From a bacterium TMED217 (GTDB lineage: Bacteria; Fidelibacterota; Marinisomatia; Marinisomatales; UBA1611): 46,852 nucleotides of DNA. The translations under genes were made by a program, and so were the position numbers. The notes beneath the pieces were generated by a model. The model saw only the letters and a program-made list of their open reading frames with translations. It was not told where the DNA came from and did no database searches. Every line of letters begins with the position of its first letter. The stretch's first letter is position 1. Positions 34,201 to 42,797 of this stretch are shown one piece after another. The stretch is taken from the NCBI GenBank assembly GCA_002169695.1, contig NHJO01000005.1:1-46852 (forward strand). The letters run 5' to 3'.

Positions 34201-34696
34201 ATATTATTGCAATAAGCATTACAATTAATGTAATAATCTTTATATTAAATAGAGGTTTTTTATTAATGATATCGCTTGGTTTTACATTATTTATTTTTTT
34301 TGATATATCGTTAATAAAATTATCCGCGAGTTCTGGAGATTGGTTTTTATTTGACCTTTTTTCAATTTGATAAGCATTTAAAGCGATATCTTTATTATCT
34401 GGGAAAATAATTTTTCCAATTAATGAAGCGAGGCCGCGCCAAGAATAATTTTGATGACGATTTTGATTAATGTTTGCGTAAGAAAAGCATAACCAGATTA
34501 ATATAATTAAAAAAATCAATAGTATGACTAGTAAAGTTAATTTTTTATAAATAGGTGAAAAATAAAATATAGACTCAAGAATTAGTAAAGAAATCATGAA
34601 ACCTACAAAAGCAATTAGAATTAAAAATGATATGCTTATCAGATCTATTTTAATTTTTTCATTTCTTACTGATTTTAAATATTTTTGGATTTTCAT
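31280..34696 (-). CDS. DUF4175-like large coiled-coil inner-membrane protein
   Basis: This 1138-residue protein has two N-terminal TM helices (about 19-44 and 50-73) and a third at about 155-175. A beta-rich extracytoplasmic region of about 350 residues follows. A very long helical coiled coil (about 520-960) comes next, then a Gln/Met/Gly-rich segment (about 985-1050) and a basic tail. This is the DUF4175 plan found in the FCB group. I placed the start at ATG 34696, two bases beyond the DUF4159 stop. The longer frame begins with GTG at 34732 and would overlap that gene by 35 bases without better support. Role unknown. Confidence 0.78.
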   Translation of the reverse strand: MKIQKYLKSVRNEKIKIDLISISFLILIAFVGFMISLLILESIFYFSPIYKKLTLLVILLIFLIILIWLCFSYANINQNRHQNYSWRGLASLIGKIIFPDNKDIALNAYQIEKRSNKNQSPELADNFINDISKKINNVKPSDIINKKPLFNIKIITLIVMLIAIISFSTFWDQSSKAFYRWKNYNEKFFAPKPFSLHSLTKNQHILGGEKTSVLIMSKGIKPDSVLLKLIPTQITLNKRDSSIINLKAGKNASGFFEYELPELFQDYEYSAIVNAKYFYEAWEYVKSAPDTIFVTDRPKLENFEITIIPPPYSKLPSENLNGSIAAIQGLKGSIVKINLESNKVLKSCFIKKNDSINFFNTYQNKANGSFIINNDGNFSIHLVDPRDITNRDPIPYRINILPDNNPIVRVIKPAPIITLGNNQIIQFQLEIEDDYGFNNLQLAYEIIRPEYLNVEPYIAMFIIPELNPDTIAQTIKTHWNLSDLMLMPDDEVHYHFELTDNDNISGPKKTITKTFIAKVPSLSELYEKLENKEDDIKEQFSESIDELITLKDQIDNMELNVLKTENDLNWEDKQKINEMINQAKNELNKIQDISNAMETLMEQSEKHDLFLPDLAKKFEELSNLIKNIIPENLLENLKEAQTSLEEMDLQSLQKALENMSNNMAEIESELNRYIDIFKRLQAEQKMDELKNRLEKLIQQKDKLDRDIENLELSNNESTESRIWQEELRGLEELNSINQDIETASKLIEPFSKKSSENLEELKNNSNFNMASTNIEKTISSLQNNDRKNAKSKSQASLNNLQNIQNELSKIQQEFQSETVAEMAEKLEKIMRDILFLSKNQEQLRLKTLSLSRNSSQLKEMAYKQQIIQDQLNQTINQMVDLSKETFSITPQIGKSIGKANNAIEQTKSDITNRNIKSAGKNQDIAMEGLNSAAINLFQSIQQMHSSGSASGFEQFLKMMQQMAGQQQGLNQQGNNLGLGQMSSAAQQQIFQSMLQGQKNIQKSLQKLIKEIQQSGMQQGQGDLKGISKDIKDVISDLSKYRYDRRTKEKQRRILSRMLDSQTSLSQRGYKDERKSFSSENSIKYSTPGGLPENLGQRQSIALDALNRSLNAGYTREYQTMIKRYFNAMSQLKIQNDIE

Positions 34697-34697
34697 T

Positions 34698-35339
34698 TTA
34701 TTGAGTAAGGGCGTAGTAAATAATATTGACACCCATTTTTAGCGCTAGCTCTCTTATTTCTAGTGGGTCATTATGAACTGAGGGGTCTTCCCATCCATCC
34801 CCTAAATCTGATTCATAAGTATATAAAATCACTAATTTGTCATTTTCATAAATACCTAAAGCTTGAGGTGGTTTGCCATCGTGTTCATGAATTTTTGGCA
34901 AGCCGTTTTCAAAATTATAATATGATGAAAAAACTGGATGATCATGAGGAAGTTCAACAAATTCTTTATTAGGGAATACTTTTTTAATCTCTCGTCTAAA
35001 AGATTTGTCCATTCCGTAATTGTCATCAGCGTGAAGGAATCCACCATTACTAAGAATTGATCGAAGTTCAATAATTTCATTTTCAGAAAATTTTATGTTA
35101 CCATGCCCAGTTAAATATAAAAAAGGGAAGTGTTTTGCGTTATTATCTGTTAATTTTATCTTTATTTCTCTACCAGCTTTAACCATTGGTGTATTCGTTT
35201 TTAGATATTTTAATAAGTTTGGTAAGCTACTAGGATCACAGTACCAATCACCACCACCACTATATTGTATTCGAGCAATATTAAATTCTTGAGAGAATAG
35301 GAAGCATGTTATAAAAAATGTGAATATATAACTTTTCAT
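34698..35339 (-). CDS. DUF4159 secreted protein
   Basis: This 213-residue protein has a signal peptide (about 1-17). It shows the DUF4159 hallmarks RIQYSGGGDWYCDPSS (23-38), FLYLTGHGNIKFSENE and GGFLHADDNYGMDKSF. The central part resembles the N-terminal DUF4159 domain with a flavodoxin-like or amidotransferase-like core. The conserved His and Asp residues could form an active site, but no reaction is known. It is the first gene of the minus-strand operon reaching to yjbQ. Its promoter must lie in the 114-base gap before the divergent barrel-TPR gene. Confidence 0.85.
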   Translation of the reverse strand: MKSYIFTFFITCFLFSQEFNIARIQYSGGGDWYCDPSSLPNLLKYLKTNTPMVKAGREIKIKLTDNNAKHFPFLYLTGHGNIKFSENEIIELRSILSNGGFLHADDNYGMDKSFRREIKKVFPNKEFVELPHDHPVFSSYYNFENGLPKIHEHDGKPPQALGIYENDKLVILYTYESDLGDGWEDPSVHNDPLEIRELALKMGVNIIYYALTQ

Positions 35340-35453
35340 TGTTTTATATATGATTGTTATTTGTTATTTGTTCATAAATAATTATAAAATAACCCTCTAG
35401 AATATACCTAGTCTCTCCTTGTAAAAGATATATGAATCCTTAAATTTCCATCA

Positions 35454-37304
35454 ATGTTCAAACAAAAAATATTATATTGGTTAATTTTAATATCATTAAT
35501 AATGCCAAGACTAAATGCTCAATCATTATTTAAGGATAATATAAAAAAGCTTTTTTTGAGTATAATTAAAAAAGAAAAAGAAGATATTTCTGAAGAAATA
35601 AATTGGTACAATAAGTGGTTTCGTTCAAGAGAATTTGCTGCTCCAATCACATATATGCCAGTTGAAATACGTTATGGTCTCGGCTTTCATGGAAAATTTT
35701 CAGGTAGTTTTTCATCACCTGAAGTTGGTGATATTGATAATTGGATATGGTATGACCAAGATATTACTCAATTGGAACAAGGGCCAGAAAATACAGTGGG
35801 AACCTCATTAGATATTGATTTTGGTTTAATTAATATACCTAATAAAATAATGAATACTAGTTGGATGAATTTTTTAACTGGGTTTAATTATAGGTCTAGT
35901 TCAATCTTTATACCAAAGGAGATTCCTAGTGATTGGAAAGAAGGGACTAGTATAAGTGAGAGTAACATTCAGTTTAAGCCAGAATTAACAGAATATCTTA
36001 TTACAAACACAATCCAATGGCAGCCATTTAATCCTTGGTATATTAACCTTAGATATGGTTATGGGCTTGCATATTCAAAATTTTATTACGATAAAGATAT
36101 TGAAACAATAAATGTATCTCCAGATGGAAGTGGTACTTCAATGGCTCTTGGTTTGGGATTTCGATATATAATTGATTCAGGCAAATCAAATATTTTTTCT
36201 ATTGGGATTGACTTTCGTCATTCTTACACGAAAATCAACAAAATAAATGATCCAGATAATACTACGCCATTTAATCGATTTGATCTTGCTAATTATGGAT
36301 TATATTTAACTCTTGCAACTTTTTATGGTGGGAAGAAAACTATTGGTGATGAAGCAAAAATAATATACTATAGTAAAGATTATTTAACTGCAAAAGATAA
36401 ATTCAGAGAATTTATTAATAACTATCCAAACCACTCAAATAGATATAGAGCAATGAATTATATTTCTGAGTGCAATGAAAAAATACCTTATCAAATAATG
36501 GAACAGGGGATATTATATGATGATATTGGTGAAACTGATAAAGCTTTACAAAAATATATTAAAGCTAAGTCAAGAGTGGTGATTAATGATACGTTGATTA
36601 TTGAAACTTTAAATTTTAGAATTAATGAAATAGCAAAAAAATGGATGAATTCTGCTGAACTTTTATTAGATAAGAAATTCTATAAAGAAGCATATAGTTT
36701 AGTAAAAAAAGTTGCAGAGTTTTCTGAGATTGGGGAAAAAGAAACCAGCCGATATAAATCGTATATTATATTAGAACAAGGGAAAAAGTTGCAATCTATA
36801 TTAATCCTAGGGAAGGCTATGGAAAAATATTCTATTGCACTGGAGATGAATGCTAAGTTAGAATCTCAGATAATGGCATTACAATATCAGGCCGGAATAC
36901 AATTAGTTGAATTAGCAGATAAAGTAGATGAGTTCGATGAAATTATTTTAGCAAAAAAATCCTTAGAACATGCAAAAGAGTTATCATCTGGAATTGGTTC
37001 AAGAAATGAAAAACTATTAGATGACTTAAATGATAAATTAAAAAGTTATGAAAACTATAAGTCTACGATGATTATTGATTATGAGATGTCGAAAGCTAGA
37101 TATCTACAAGCAGTTGCAAGGTCTCCACGTTTGACAATTGGGATGTCTCTGCCTTTAATTGAAGACTTATTAGGTGCTCCGCATGACAAGATTATATCTA
37201 ATCAAATTTTAGATAAAGAACAACTTTGGATTTATTATTTAAATGATAGACAATTGCAATTATCCTTTAAGGACTTTATTTTATTTAAAATTGAAGAGAT
37301 TTAG
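35454..37304 (+). CDS. Barrel-TPR-BamE-like outer-membrane protein
   Basis: This 616-residue protein has a signal peptide (about 1-22). A beta-strand-rich region at about 60-300 shows barrel-type alternation (VEIRYGLGFHGKFSGSF, NLRYGYGLAYSKFYY). Helical TPR-like repeats run from about 305-530 (DYLTAKDKFREFINNYP, ETDKALQKYIKAKS). The terminal segment 559-616 has a BamE/SmpA signature: LTIGMSLPLIEDLLGAPHD, then LWIYYLNDRQLQLSFKD. The combination suggests an envelope assembly factor facing the periplasm. I do not know this architecture as a named family. It is divergent from the DUF4159 operon. Confidence 0.72.
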   Translation: MFKQKILYWLILISLIMPRLNAQSLFKDNIKKLFLSIIKKEKEDISEEINWYNKWFRSREFAAPITYMPVEIRYGLGFHGKFSGSFSSPEVGDIDNWIWYDQDITQLEQGPENTVGTSLDIDFGLINIPNKIMNTSWMNFLTGFNYRSSSIFIPKEIPSDWKEGTSISESNIQFKPELTEYLITNTIQWQPFNPWYINLRYGYGLAYSKFYYDKDIETINVSPDGSGTSMALGLGFRYIIDSGKSNIFSIGIDFRHSYTKINKINDPDNTTPFNRFDLANYGLYLTLATFYGGKKTIGDEAKIIYYSKDYLTAKDKFREFINNYPNHSNRYRAMNYISECNEKIPYQIMEQGILYDDIGETDKALQKYIKAKSRVVINDTLIIETLNFRINEIAKKWMNSAELLLDKKFYKEAYSLVKKVAEFSEIGEKETSRYKSYIILEQGKKLQSILILGKAMEKYSIALEMNAKLESQIMALQYQAGIQLVELADKVDEFDEIILAKKSLEHAKELSSGIGSRNEKLLDDLNDKLKSYENYKSTMIIDYEMSKARYLQAVARSPRLTIGMSLPLIEDLLGAPHDKIISNQILDKEQLWIYYLNDRQLQLSFKDFILFKIEEI

Positions 37305-37366
37305 ATTGATAGAATGAAATTAATCCACATTGTAATCAGGCAAACAGGGTACTTAGTTTTTATTAG

Positions 37367-38563
37367 ATGAAAAGTTTAATAAAGATACTATTTGGTTTTT
37401 ATATGAGCGGTATTCTACTTGCTCAATCTATCCAACGAGATTATAGCGAAGAACTTAGGTATCAGAACGACGCAATTAATAAAATGAAAAAAGAGATTGA
37501 AGAACTAAGCTCGAAATTAAGGAAAGCGAGCATTAATGAAAAAAGTACTTCAAAAAGAATTACAAATTTGGATGAAGAATTAGCATTAATAAACAAACTT
37601 ATACAAACATTAAAAAAAGAAGAAGATTTAAATAGAAATAAAATAAATATTTTAAAAAAAGATATTAATTCAAAAGAGAACGAGTTAAATATTTTAAGAG
37701 AAAGATACGAGCAGAGAATTATAAATACTTATTTAAAAGGGCGTGTTTCTGATCTTGAAAAAGTTTTATCATCTACGTCATGGCGTCAAGCAGTTTATAG
37801 AACTCAATATTTAAAGATAATATCATCAATTGAAAAAAAAATGACCAAGGAGATTGAAGCTCTATTAATAACAATTAATAAAAATAAATTAAAATTAGAG
37901 TCATTACTTAGACAGAGTATTTTGTTAAAAAGAGATAAGCAAAAACAAATGTCCTCTCTTCGCAAAATGAGAATAAAAAGAGAAAAAGAGCTTACACGAA
38001 TTAGACAGGATAAATCTGCATTAGCTAATTATATGCAAGAAAAAGCAGCTGGGGTAAAACAATTAGAGTCTATAATTAAAAAAGTATTAGAGGATAAAGC
38101 AAGATTTGAAAGAGAAGAAAGAATTCGCCAGCAACAAGAAGCTTTAAAAACAAAAGAATTTAATTTGCTTAAAGGTCAACTTCCTTGGCCAACTGAAGGC
38201 AGAGTAATCTCTAAATTTGGTAAACAATGGAACTCTAGATTAAAAACGACAACAGATAATCCAGGTATCGATATAAAAGGGCAGCCTGGTTCACCTATTC
38301 GTTCTACAATGAGTGGTGTTATTACAACGATTACTTATATAAGAGGTTATGGTTCGACAATAATTATTGATCATGGAGGAGGATTTTATACTGTTTATAG
38401 CCATGTCACAAATATACAAACTAGTGTTGATAGTGAAATTAGATCAGGTGATGTAATCGCATATATGGGAGATTCTGGATCAGTAAATGGTTCAAAATTG
38501 CATTTTGAAGTCTGGGGTAAAGGTCAAAAGCTTGATCCAGAAAAATGGTTAATTAAAAAGTAA
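37367..38563 (+). CDS. EnvC-like murein hydrolase activator (degenerate M23 domain)
   Basis: This 398-residue protein has a signal peptide (about 1-19), a long coiled coil (about 22-265) and a C-terminal LytM/M23 domain (about 272-398). Active M23 enzymes need HxxxD and HxH. Here the first His is Asn298 (NPGID, with Asp302 kept) and the first His of HxH is Lys377 (KLHFE, with His379 kept). His346 in YSHV remains. This points to an EnvC-type activator of cell-wall amidases rather than a peptidase. Its stop overlaps the holB start by one base. It is the likely septal cell-separation factor. Confidence 0.85.
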   Translation: MKSLIKILFGFYMSGILLAQSIQRDYSEELRYQNDAINKMKKEIEELSSKLRKASINEKSTSKRITNLDEELALINKLIQTLKKEEDLNRNKINILKKDINSKENELNILRERYEQRIINTYLKGRVSDLEKVLSSTSWRQAVYRTQYLKIISSIEKKMTKEIEALLITINKNKLKLESLLRQSILLKRDKQKQMSSLRKMRIKREKELTRIRQDKSALANYMQEKAAGVKQLESIIKKVLEDKARFEREERIRQQQEALKTKEFNLLKGQLPWPTEGRVISKFGKQWNSRLKTTTDNPGIDIKGQPGSPIRSTMSGVITTITYIRGYGSTIIIDHGGGFYTVYSHVTNIQTSVDSEIRSGDVIAYMGDSGSVNGSKLHFEVWGKGQKLDPEKWLIKK

Positions 38564-39681
38564 TGAATAACAAATTGATTTCTGCACAAAAAGAAATTTG
38601 GAATAGATTAGTAAAAATTAAAGCTTCTAATAATATTGGGAATGCGTATTTATTCTCTGGGCCAAAGGGTTCTGGGAAAGAAGAATTAGCAATAAAATTT
38701 TCGCAACTACTTAATTGTAAAAAATTAAGTCCGGATATATGTTATGAATGTGAATCATGCATAAGGTTTAAATCTTTGCAGCATGAAAGATTGAATATTG
38801 TTGTACCATTGCCATTACCAAAAACTGGACAAATTGATGATAGAAATTTTTTTATTTCAGATGATTATATTAATGCAATTAAGAAAAAATCTTTAGATCC
38901 CTTTTATAAAATTTCAATACCAAAAGCGAATAGAATTCTTATTCAATCTATTAGAGGGTTAAAAAAAACATTATATCTTAATCAAGAAGATGATGGCGGT
39001 AGGAATATGGTGATTATTTTTGATTCAGATTTGTTATGTTCTGGACAAGGAGAATCAGGGAATGCATTACTGAAAATATTGGAAGAGCCACCTGAGCACA
39101 CAACGATAGTACTTGTAACGGATTATAAAAAACTATTATTTGAAACTATTATTTCTCGCTGTCAGAATGTTGATATACCAAGACTATCAAATGATTACAT
39201 ATTTAATTGGCTTATAAGAAAAAATATCAAAGAAAATGAAGCTAAATTCATAATGTCAATATGTCGAGGGAATGTACATCAAGTTAGAGCATTATCAGAT
39301 CAGTCAATAAAAAAAACAATGGATACAATTGAAAAGCTGCCTACTATACTTATAAATAAAAACTCAAGTGAATGGAGATGGTTTACTGATTATTACAGTC
39401 GTCTTTATACATCTAGCCGACTAGAGTTTAATTATCATTTTAATTTGATTTTGTTTTGGTTTAAAAATGCTGCCAAAACTAGAAACGGTATTAAAAGTGA
39501 TTTTCATAATAAAGATATTGAGTCTCATTTAGTTTCATTTAATCATAAATATCCAAATGCAAATATTTATGCTATAATGTTATGTATTGAAGATGTAAAA
39601 AAGTCTGCCTCTCAAAATTTATATATGCCTTTAATACTTTTGAATTTGATACTTGATGTTCAAAAACATATAAATGAATAA
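38563..39681 (+). CDS. holB: DNA polymerase III subunit delta'
   Basis: This 372-residue AAA+ clamp-loader subunit has a P-loop-like FSGPKGSGKEELA near residue 32 and the zinc module LNCKKLSPDICYECESCIRF at about 48-67, with four Cys. The sensor/arginine-finger region TIISRCQNVDIP lies near residue 206, preceded by NALLKILEEPPEHTT. These features match HolB rather than DnaX, which would be longer and carry full DnaX domains. The ATG overlaps the EnvC-like stop as TAATG, and the 3' end overlaps metG by eight bases, so the genes are coupled. Confidence 0.88.
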   Translation: MNNKLISAQKEIWNRLVKIKASNNIGNAYLFSGPKGSGKEELAIKFSQLLNCKKLSPDICYECESCIRFKSLQHERLNIVVPLPLPKTGQIDDRNFFISDDYINAIKKKSLDPFYKISIPKANRILIQSIRGLKKTLYLNQEDDGGRNMVIIFDSDLLCSGQGESGNALLKILEEPPEHTTIVLVTDYKKLLFETIISRCQNVDIPRLSNDYIFNWLIRKNIKENEAKFIMSICRGNVHQVRALSDQSIKKTMDTIEKLPTILINKNSSEWRWFTDYYSRLYTSSRLEFNYHFNLILFWFKNAAKTRNGIKSDFHNKDIESHLVSFNHKYPNANIYAIMLCIEDVKKSASQNLYMPLILLNLILDVQKHINE

Positions 39682-41179
39682 ACCCTTTTATATCACAACA
39701 CCAATTTATTATGTTAATGATGCTCCTCATATAGGGACTGCATATACAACAATTTTAGCAGATGTTATATCACGATATCAAAAGCAATTAGGGAATGATT
39801 CATTTTTTTTAACTGGATTAGATGAACATGGTCAAAAAGTTCAAGATGCAGCAACCAAAAGAGGTGTACATCCAAAAGATCATTGTGATGAAATGTCAAA
39901 GAGTTTTTTATCACTTTGGGAGAGGTTACATATATCGAATAATGATTTTATTAGAACAACTGAGGATAGGCATAAAATTGTAGTAGAAAAAATATTAAAA
40001 ACAGTATATAATGCTGGGGATATATATGAGGATGAGTATGAAGGCCTATACTCTGTATCAGAAGAGAGGTTTATTACAGAAAAAGAAGCTGAGTCAGGTC
40101 AATTTCGAGATATTAAGAAGTTAAAAGAAAAAAATTATTTTTTTAAAATGAGTAAATATCAAAATTCTTTAATTGAGCATATCAAATCTAATCCAATGTT
40201 TTTACAACCTGAACATAGGAAAAATGAAATCCTTGGATTTTTAAAGCAGCCATTAAATGATCTTTGTATTTCTAGACCTAAGTCAAGATTGAATTGGGGC
40301 ATTGAACTACCCTTTGATTCAAATTATGTTACATATGTATGGTTTGATGCTTTGATTAATTATATAACTGCACCTGGGTTTTTAAATGATAAGATTTTAT
40401 TTGATAAATATTGGCCGGCAAGCATGCATTTAATTGGGAAAGATATATTAACTACTCATGCAGTTTATTGGCCAACGATGTTAATGTCTGCTGGTATTGA
40501 ACTTCCTAAAACTATTTTTGCACATGGGTGGTGGCTTATGGAGGATGAAAAAATGAGTAAGTCCACTGGTAATGTAATCAACCCTATGGATTTGATTGAT
40601 GACTATGGCGTTGATTCTATAAGATATTATTTAATGAGAGAAATGGTACTTGGGCAAGATGCAAATTTTACTATTAAATCATTTATTAATAGATATAATA
40701 GTGATCTTGCTAATGATTTTGGAAACCTTTTAAGTCGTATATCTACTTTAATAAATAAAAACTATAATGGTTATATACCAGAAGCATCTTATATGGGAGA
40801 GGAAGAAAATAAAATAAAATCTTCATGTATTGATCTAGTTGAAAAATTTGATATTTATATGTCAAAGATGTCAATTAATGAAGCAATAGAAGAAACCCTC
40901 CAATTTGTTCGTAAAATAAATAGATATTTCGAGCATATGGCACCATGGAAACTTGTTAAGGAAGACCTAAGTTCTGCTGCTACTGTTTTATATACTGGCG
41001 CTGAAGGGTTGAGGATATGTTCTGTCCTCTTATCTCCAATCATGCCTGAAAGGACAAAAATACTTTTATATGTTTTAAATACAGATTCAAAAATTAGAAA
41101 TTGGGGTGGGTTAGATTATGGTAAAAAATTAGGAGAGCATACTCCATTATTCCCTCGGATTAATACTGATAATATTTGA
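39674..41179 (+). CDS. metG: Methionine-tRNA ligase
   Basis: This 501-residue class I synthetase charges tRNA(Met). The HIGH-type motif is APHIGTAYT near residue 18. The KMSKS loop is EKMSKSTGNV near residue 295. The connective peptide (YSVSEERFITEKEA) lacks the Cys pairs of zinc-containing forms. The C-terminal tRNA-binding (Trbp111-like) domain of many bacterial MetG proteins is absent, and the length matches the short type. It overlaps holB by eight bases, and its TGA overlaps the ATG of tatD. Confidence 0.95.
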   Translation: MNKPFYITTPIYYVNDAPHIGTAYTTILADVISRYQKQLGNDSFFLTGLDEHGQKVQDAATKRGVHPKDHCDEMSKSFLSLWERLHISNNDFIRTTEDRHKIVVEKILKTVYNAGDIYEDEYEGLYSVSEERFITEKEAESGQFRDIKKLKEKNYFFKMSKYQNSLIEHIKSNPMFLQPEHRKNEILGFLKQPLNDLCISRPKSRLNWGIELPFDSNYVTYVWFDALINYITAPGFLNDKILFDKYWPASMHLIGKDILTTHAVYWPTMLMSAGIELPKTIFAHGWWLMEDEKMSKSTGNVINPMDLIDDYGVDSIRYYLMREMVLGQDANFTIKSFINRYNSDLANDFGNLLSRISTLINKNYNGYIPEASYMGEEENKIKSSCIDLVEKFDIYMSKMSINEAIEETLQFVRKINRYFEHMAPWKLVKEDLSSAATVLYTGAEGLRICSVLLSPIMPERTKILLYVLNTDSKIRNWGGLDYGKKLGEHTPLFPRINTDNI

Positions 41180-41937
41180 TGTTAGTAGACACCCATTGCC
41201 ACCTTTTTTTTGATGAGTTAAAAAATGATATTGATGGAGTACTAAGTAGAGCGAATGAACTCGGAGTGACAAAGATTATATGTGTTGGTACAGATATAAC
41301 AGATTCAATTAAAAGTTATAAACTAGCTAAAAAATATAATAATATTTATTCAACTGCGGGGATTCACCCTCATGATGTAGAGGCCGTAGAAGGTGACTAT
41401 ATAAATGAACTTCGCAATCTATTATTAAATGAAAAGGTAGTGGCTGTTGGAGAAATTGGATTAGATTATTATAGAAATATTTCTAAGCCTATTAGTCAAA
41501 AAATCATGTTTAAAGAACAGATTGAGCTGGCTCAAAAAATTAATAAGCCAATTGTTTTTCATAATCGTGAAGCTGATGAAGATATAATTAACATATTATC
41601 TGATTTTCAAGGTTTAGAGGGTGTCGCGCATTGTTTTTCTAGTACTTATAGAACAGCAATGGAGTTAATAGAGATGGGGTTTTATATTTCTTTTTCTGGG
41701 AATCTAACTTTTAAAAATAGTCATTTACCTGAAGTTGCAAAAAAATTGCCATTAGATAGACTATTAGTTGAGACTGATTCACCATTTCTTAGTCCTGTGC
41801 CATTTCGTGGTAGGACCAATGAGCCAGGAAGAACACGATATGTAGCAGAGAAGCTTTCTGAAATTTTTAATTTTGATATTAATGATATAGCCTCAATTAC
41901 AACCGCAAATGCAAAACGTCTTTTTAATATATCATAA
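41179..41937 (+). CDS. tatD: TatD-family metal-dependent deoxyribonuclease
   Basis: This 252-residue TIM-barrel hydrolase has metal ligands in MLVDTHCHLFFDEL (His6 and His8), AVGEIGLDYYR (Glu), VFHNRE (His), VAHCFSS (His) and VETDSPFL (Asp). The set is complete for TatD exonucleases. The start is ATG 41179, overlapping the metG stop as TGATG. The TTG one codon earlier is an unlikely start. The order metG-tatD-ksgA is common in bacteria, which supports all three calls. Confidence 0.94.
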   Translation: MLVDTHCHLFFDELKNDIDGVLSRANELGVTKIICVGTDITDSIKSYKLAKKYNNIYSTAGIHPHDVEAVEGDYINELRNLLLNEKVVAVGEIGLDYYRNISKPISQKIMFKEQIELAQKINKPIVFHNREADEDIINILSDFQGLEGVAHCFSSTYRTAMELIEMGFYISFSGNLTFKNSHLPEVAKKLPLDRLLVETDSPFLSPVPFRGRTNEPGRTRYVAEKLSEIFNFDINDIASITTANAKRLFNIS

Positions 41938-41949
41938 ATAATTTTTAGT

Positions 41950-42717
41950 TTGGTTAATATTAATTCACATTCTTTTAGAAAAAAATGGGGACAGAATTTT
42001 TTAATAGACCCCAATATTGTAAAAAAAATATATCAAACAATAAATCCTCAATTAACGGATAATATTATAGAAATTGGACCTGGAGAGGGTGCATTGACTC
42101 AAATAATATTGCCGAAAGTAAATGACATGATATCTATTGAGATTGACCCATTGCTTATTGAAAAATTGAGTAACTCAATTACACTAAAAAAATTAAAAAT
42201 TGTTCACGAAGATGTTCTGAAAACTAATATTTATGATTTAGATATTGGTAATCCGGCAAGAGTAGTTGGTAACATTCCATATAATATAACTTCTAAAATA
42301 ATTTTCTGGTTAATTGAGCAACTTGATTATTGGTCTGATGCATTCATCATGGTGCAAAAAGAAGTGGCACATAGATTAGTAGCGCAAGTAGGAACAAAAG
42401 AATATGGTAGGTTAACAGTTGTTGTTGGCGCTTATTTAGATGTTGAATATTGTTTTACGATTCCGCCAACAGTTTTTATCCCTAGACCAAAAGTAGATTC
42501 AGCTTTTATACGTTTTTCAAAAAAAGAGAATGCAATAATAGATGATCAAAAATATATTAGGTTTAATAAAATAGTTAGAACGGCATTTAATCAGAGAAGA
42601 AAAATGTTAAAGAATTCACTTAGTTCTTGGGATATTCCCGATAAAGTAAAAGAAGAAATTGATTTTTCAAGGCGGCCAGAGACATTATCTATCAAAGAGT
42701 TCGCAATGTTGGTTTAA
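41950..42717 (+). CDS. rsmA: 16S rRNA dimethyladenosine transferase RsmA/KsgA
   Basis: This 255-residue SAM-dependent methyltransferase dimethylates A1518 and A1519 of 16S rRNA. The N-terminal SHSFRKKWGQNFLID is characteristic. The SAM-binding motif is EIGPGEGALT near residue 40, and the catalytic NIPYNIT lies near residue 108. FIPRPKVDSAF follows in the second half. The start is a TTG at 41950 with no strong Shine-Dalgarno, but no better start exists without cutting the conserved GQNFL block. It lies 12 bases after tatD. Confidence 0.94.
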   Translation: MVNINSHSFRKKWGQNFLIDPNIVKKIYQTINPQLTDNIIEIGPGEGALTQIILPKVNDMISIEIDPLLIEKLSNSITLKKLKIVHEDVLKTNIYDLDIGNPARVVGNIPYNITSKIIFWLIEQLDYWSDAFIMVQKEVAHRLVAQVGTKEYGRLTVVVGAYLDVEYCFTIPPTVFIPRPKVDSAFIRFSKKENAIIDDQKYIRFNKIVRTAFNQRRKMLKNSLSSWDIPDKVKEEIDFSRRPETLSIKEFAMLV

Positions 42718-42720
42718 TTC

Positions 42721-42749
42721 TTGTTTATAATCTAGAGTACGATTAAAAT
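42721..42749 (+). promoter_or_regulatory. Candidate sigma70-type promoter for rpsU
   Basis: TTGTTT at 42721-42726 and TAAAAT at 42744-42749 are separated by 17 bases, a good sigma70-like spacing. The predicted start lies about 40 bases before the rpsU GTG. The -35 element is only a partial match to TTGACA. In such AT-rich DNA this is suggestive rather than conclusive. Confidence 0.4.
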
Positions 42750-42782
42750 TCGCGGCAAATTTAACTTACCACAAAAATCCTT

Positions 42783-42790
42783 GAGGAGGT
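42783..42790 (+). promoter_or_regulatory. Ribosome-binding site GAGGAGGT of rpsU
   Basis: This is one of the strongest Shine-Dalgarno sequences in the window. It ends seven bases before GTG 42798 and overlaps the upstream in-frame GTG at 42789. That makes 42798 the start of rpsU. Confidence 0.8.
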
Positions 42791-42797
42791 GAATAAA

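Noticed and set aside
34697-34732. GTG 34732 as start of the DUF4175-like gene
   Set aside because: It would overlap the DUF4159 gene by 35 bases with a GTG start and no ribosome site. ATG 34696 fits the tight spacing of the operon.
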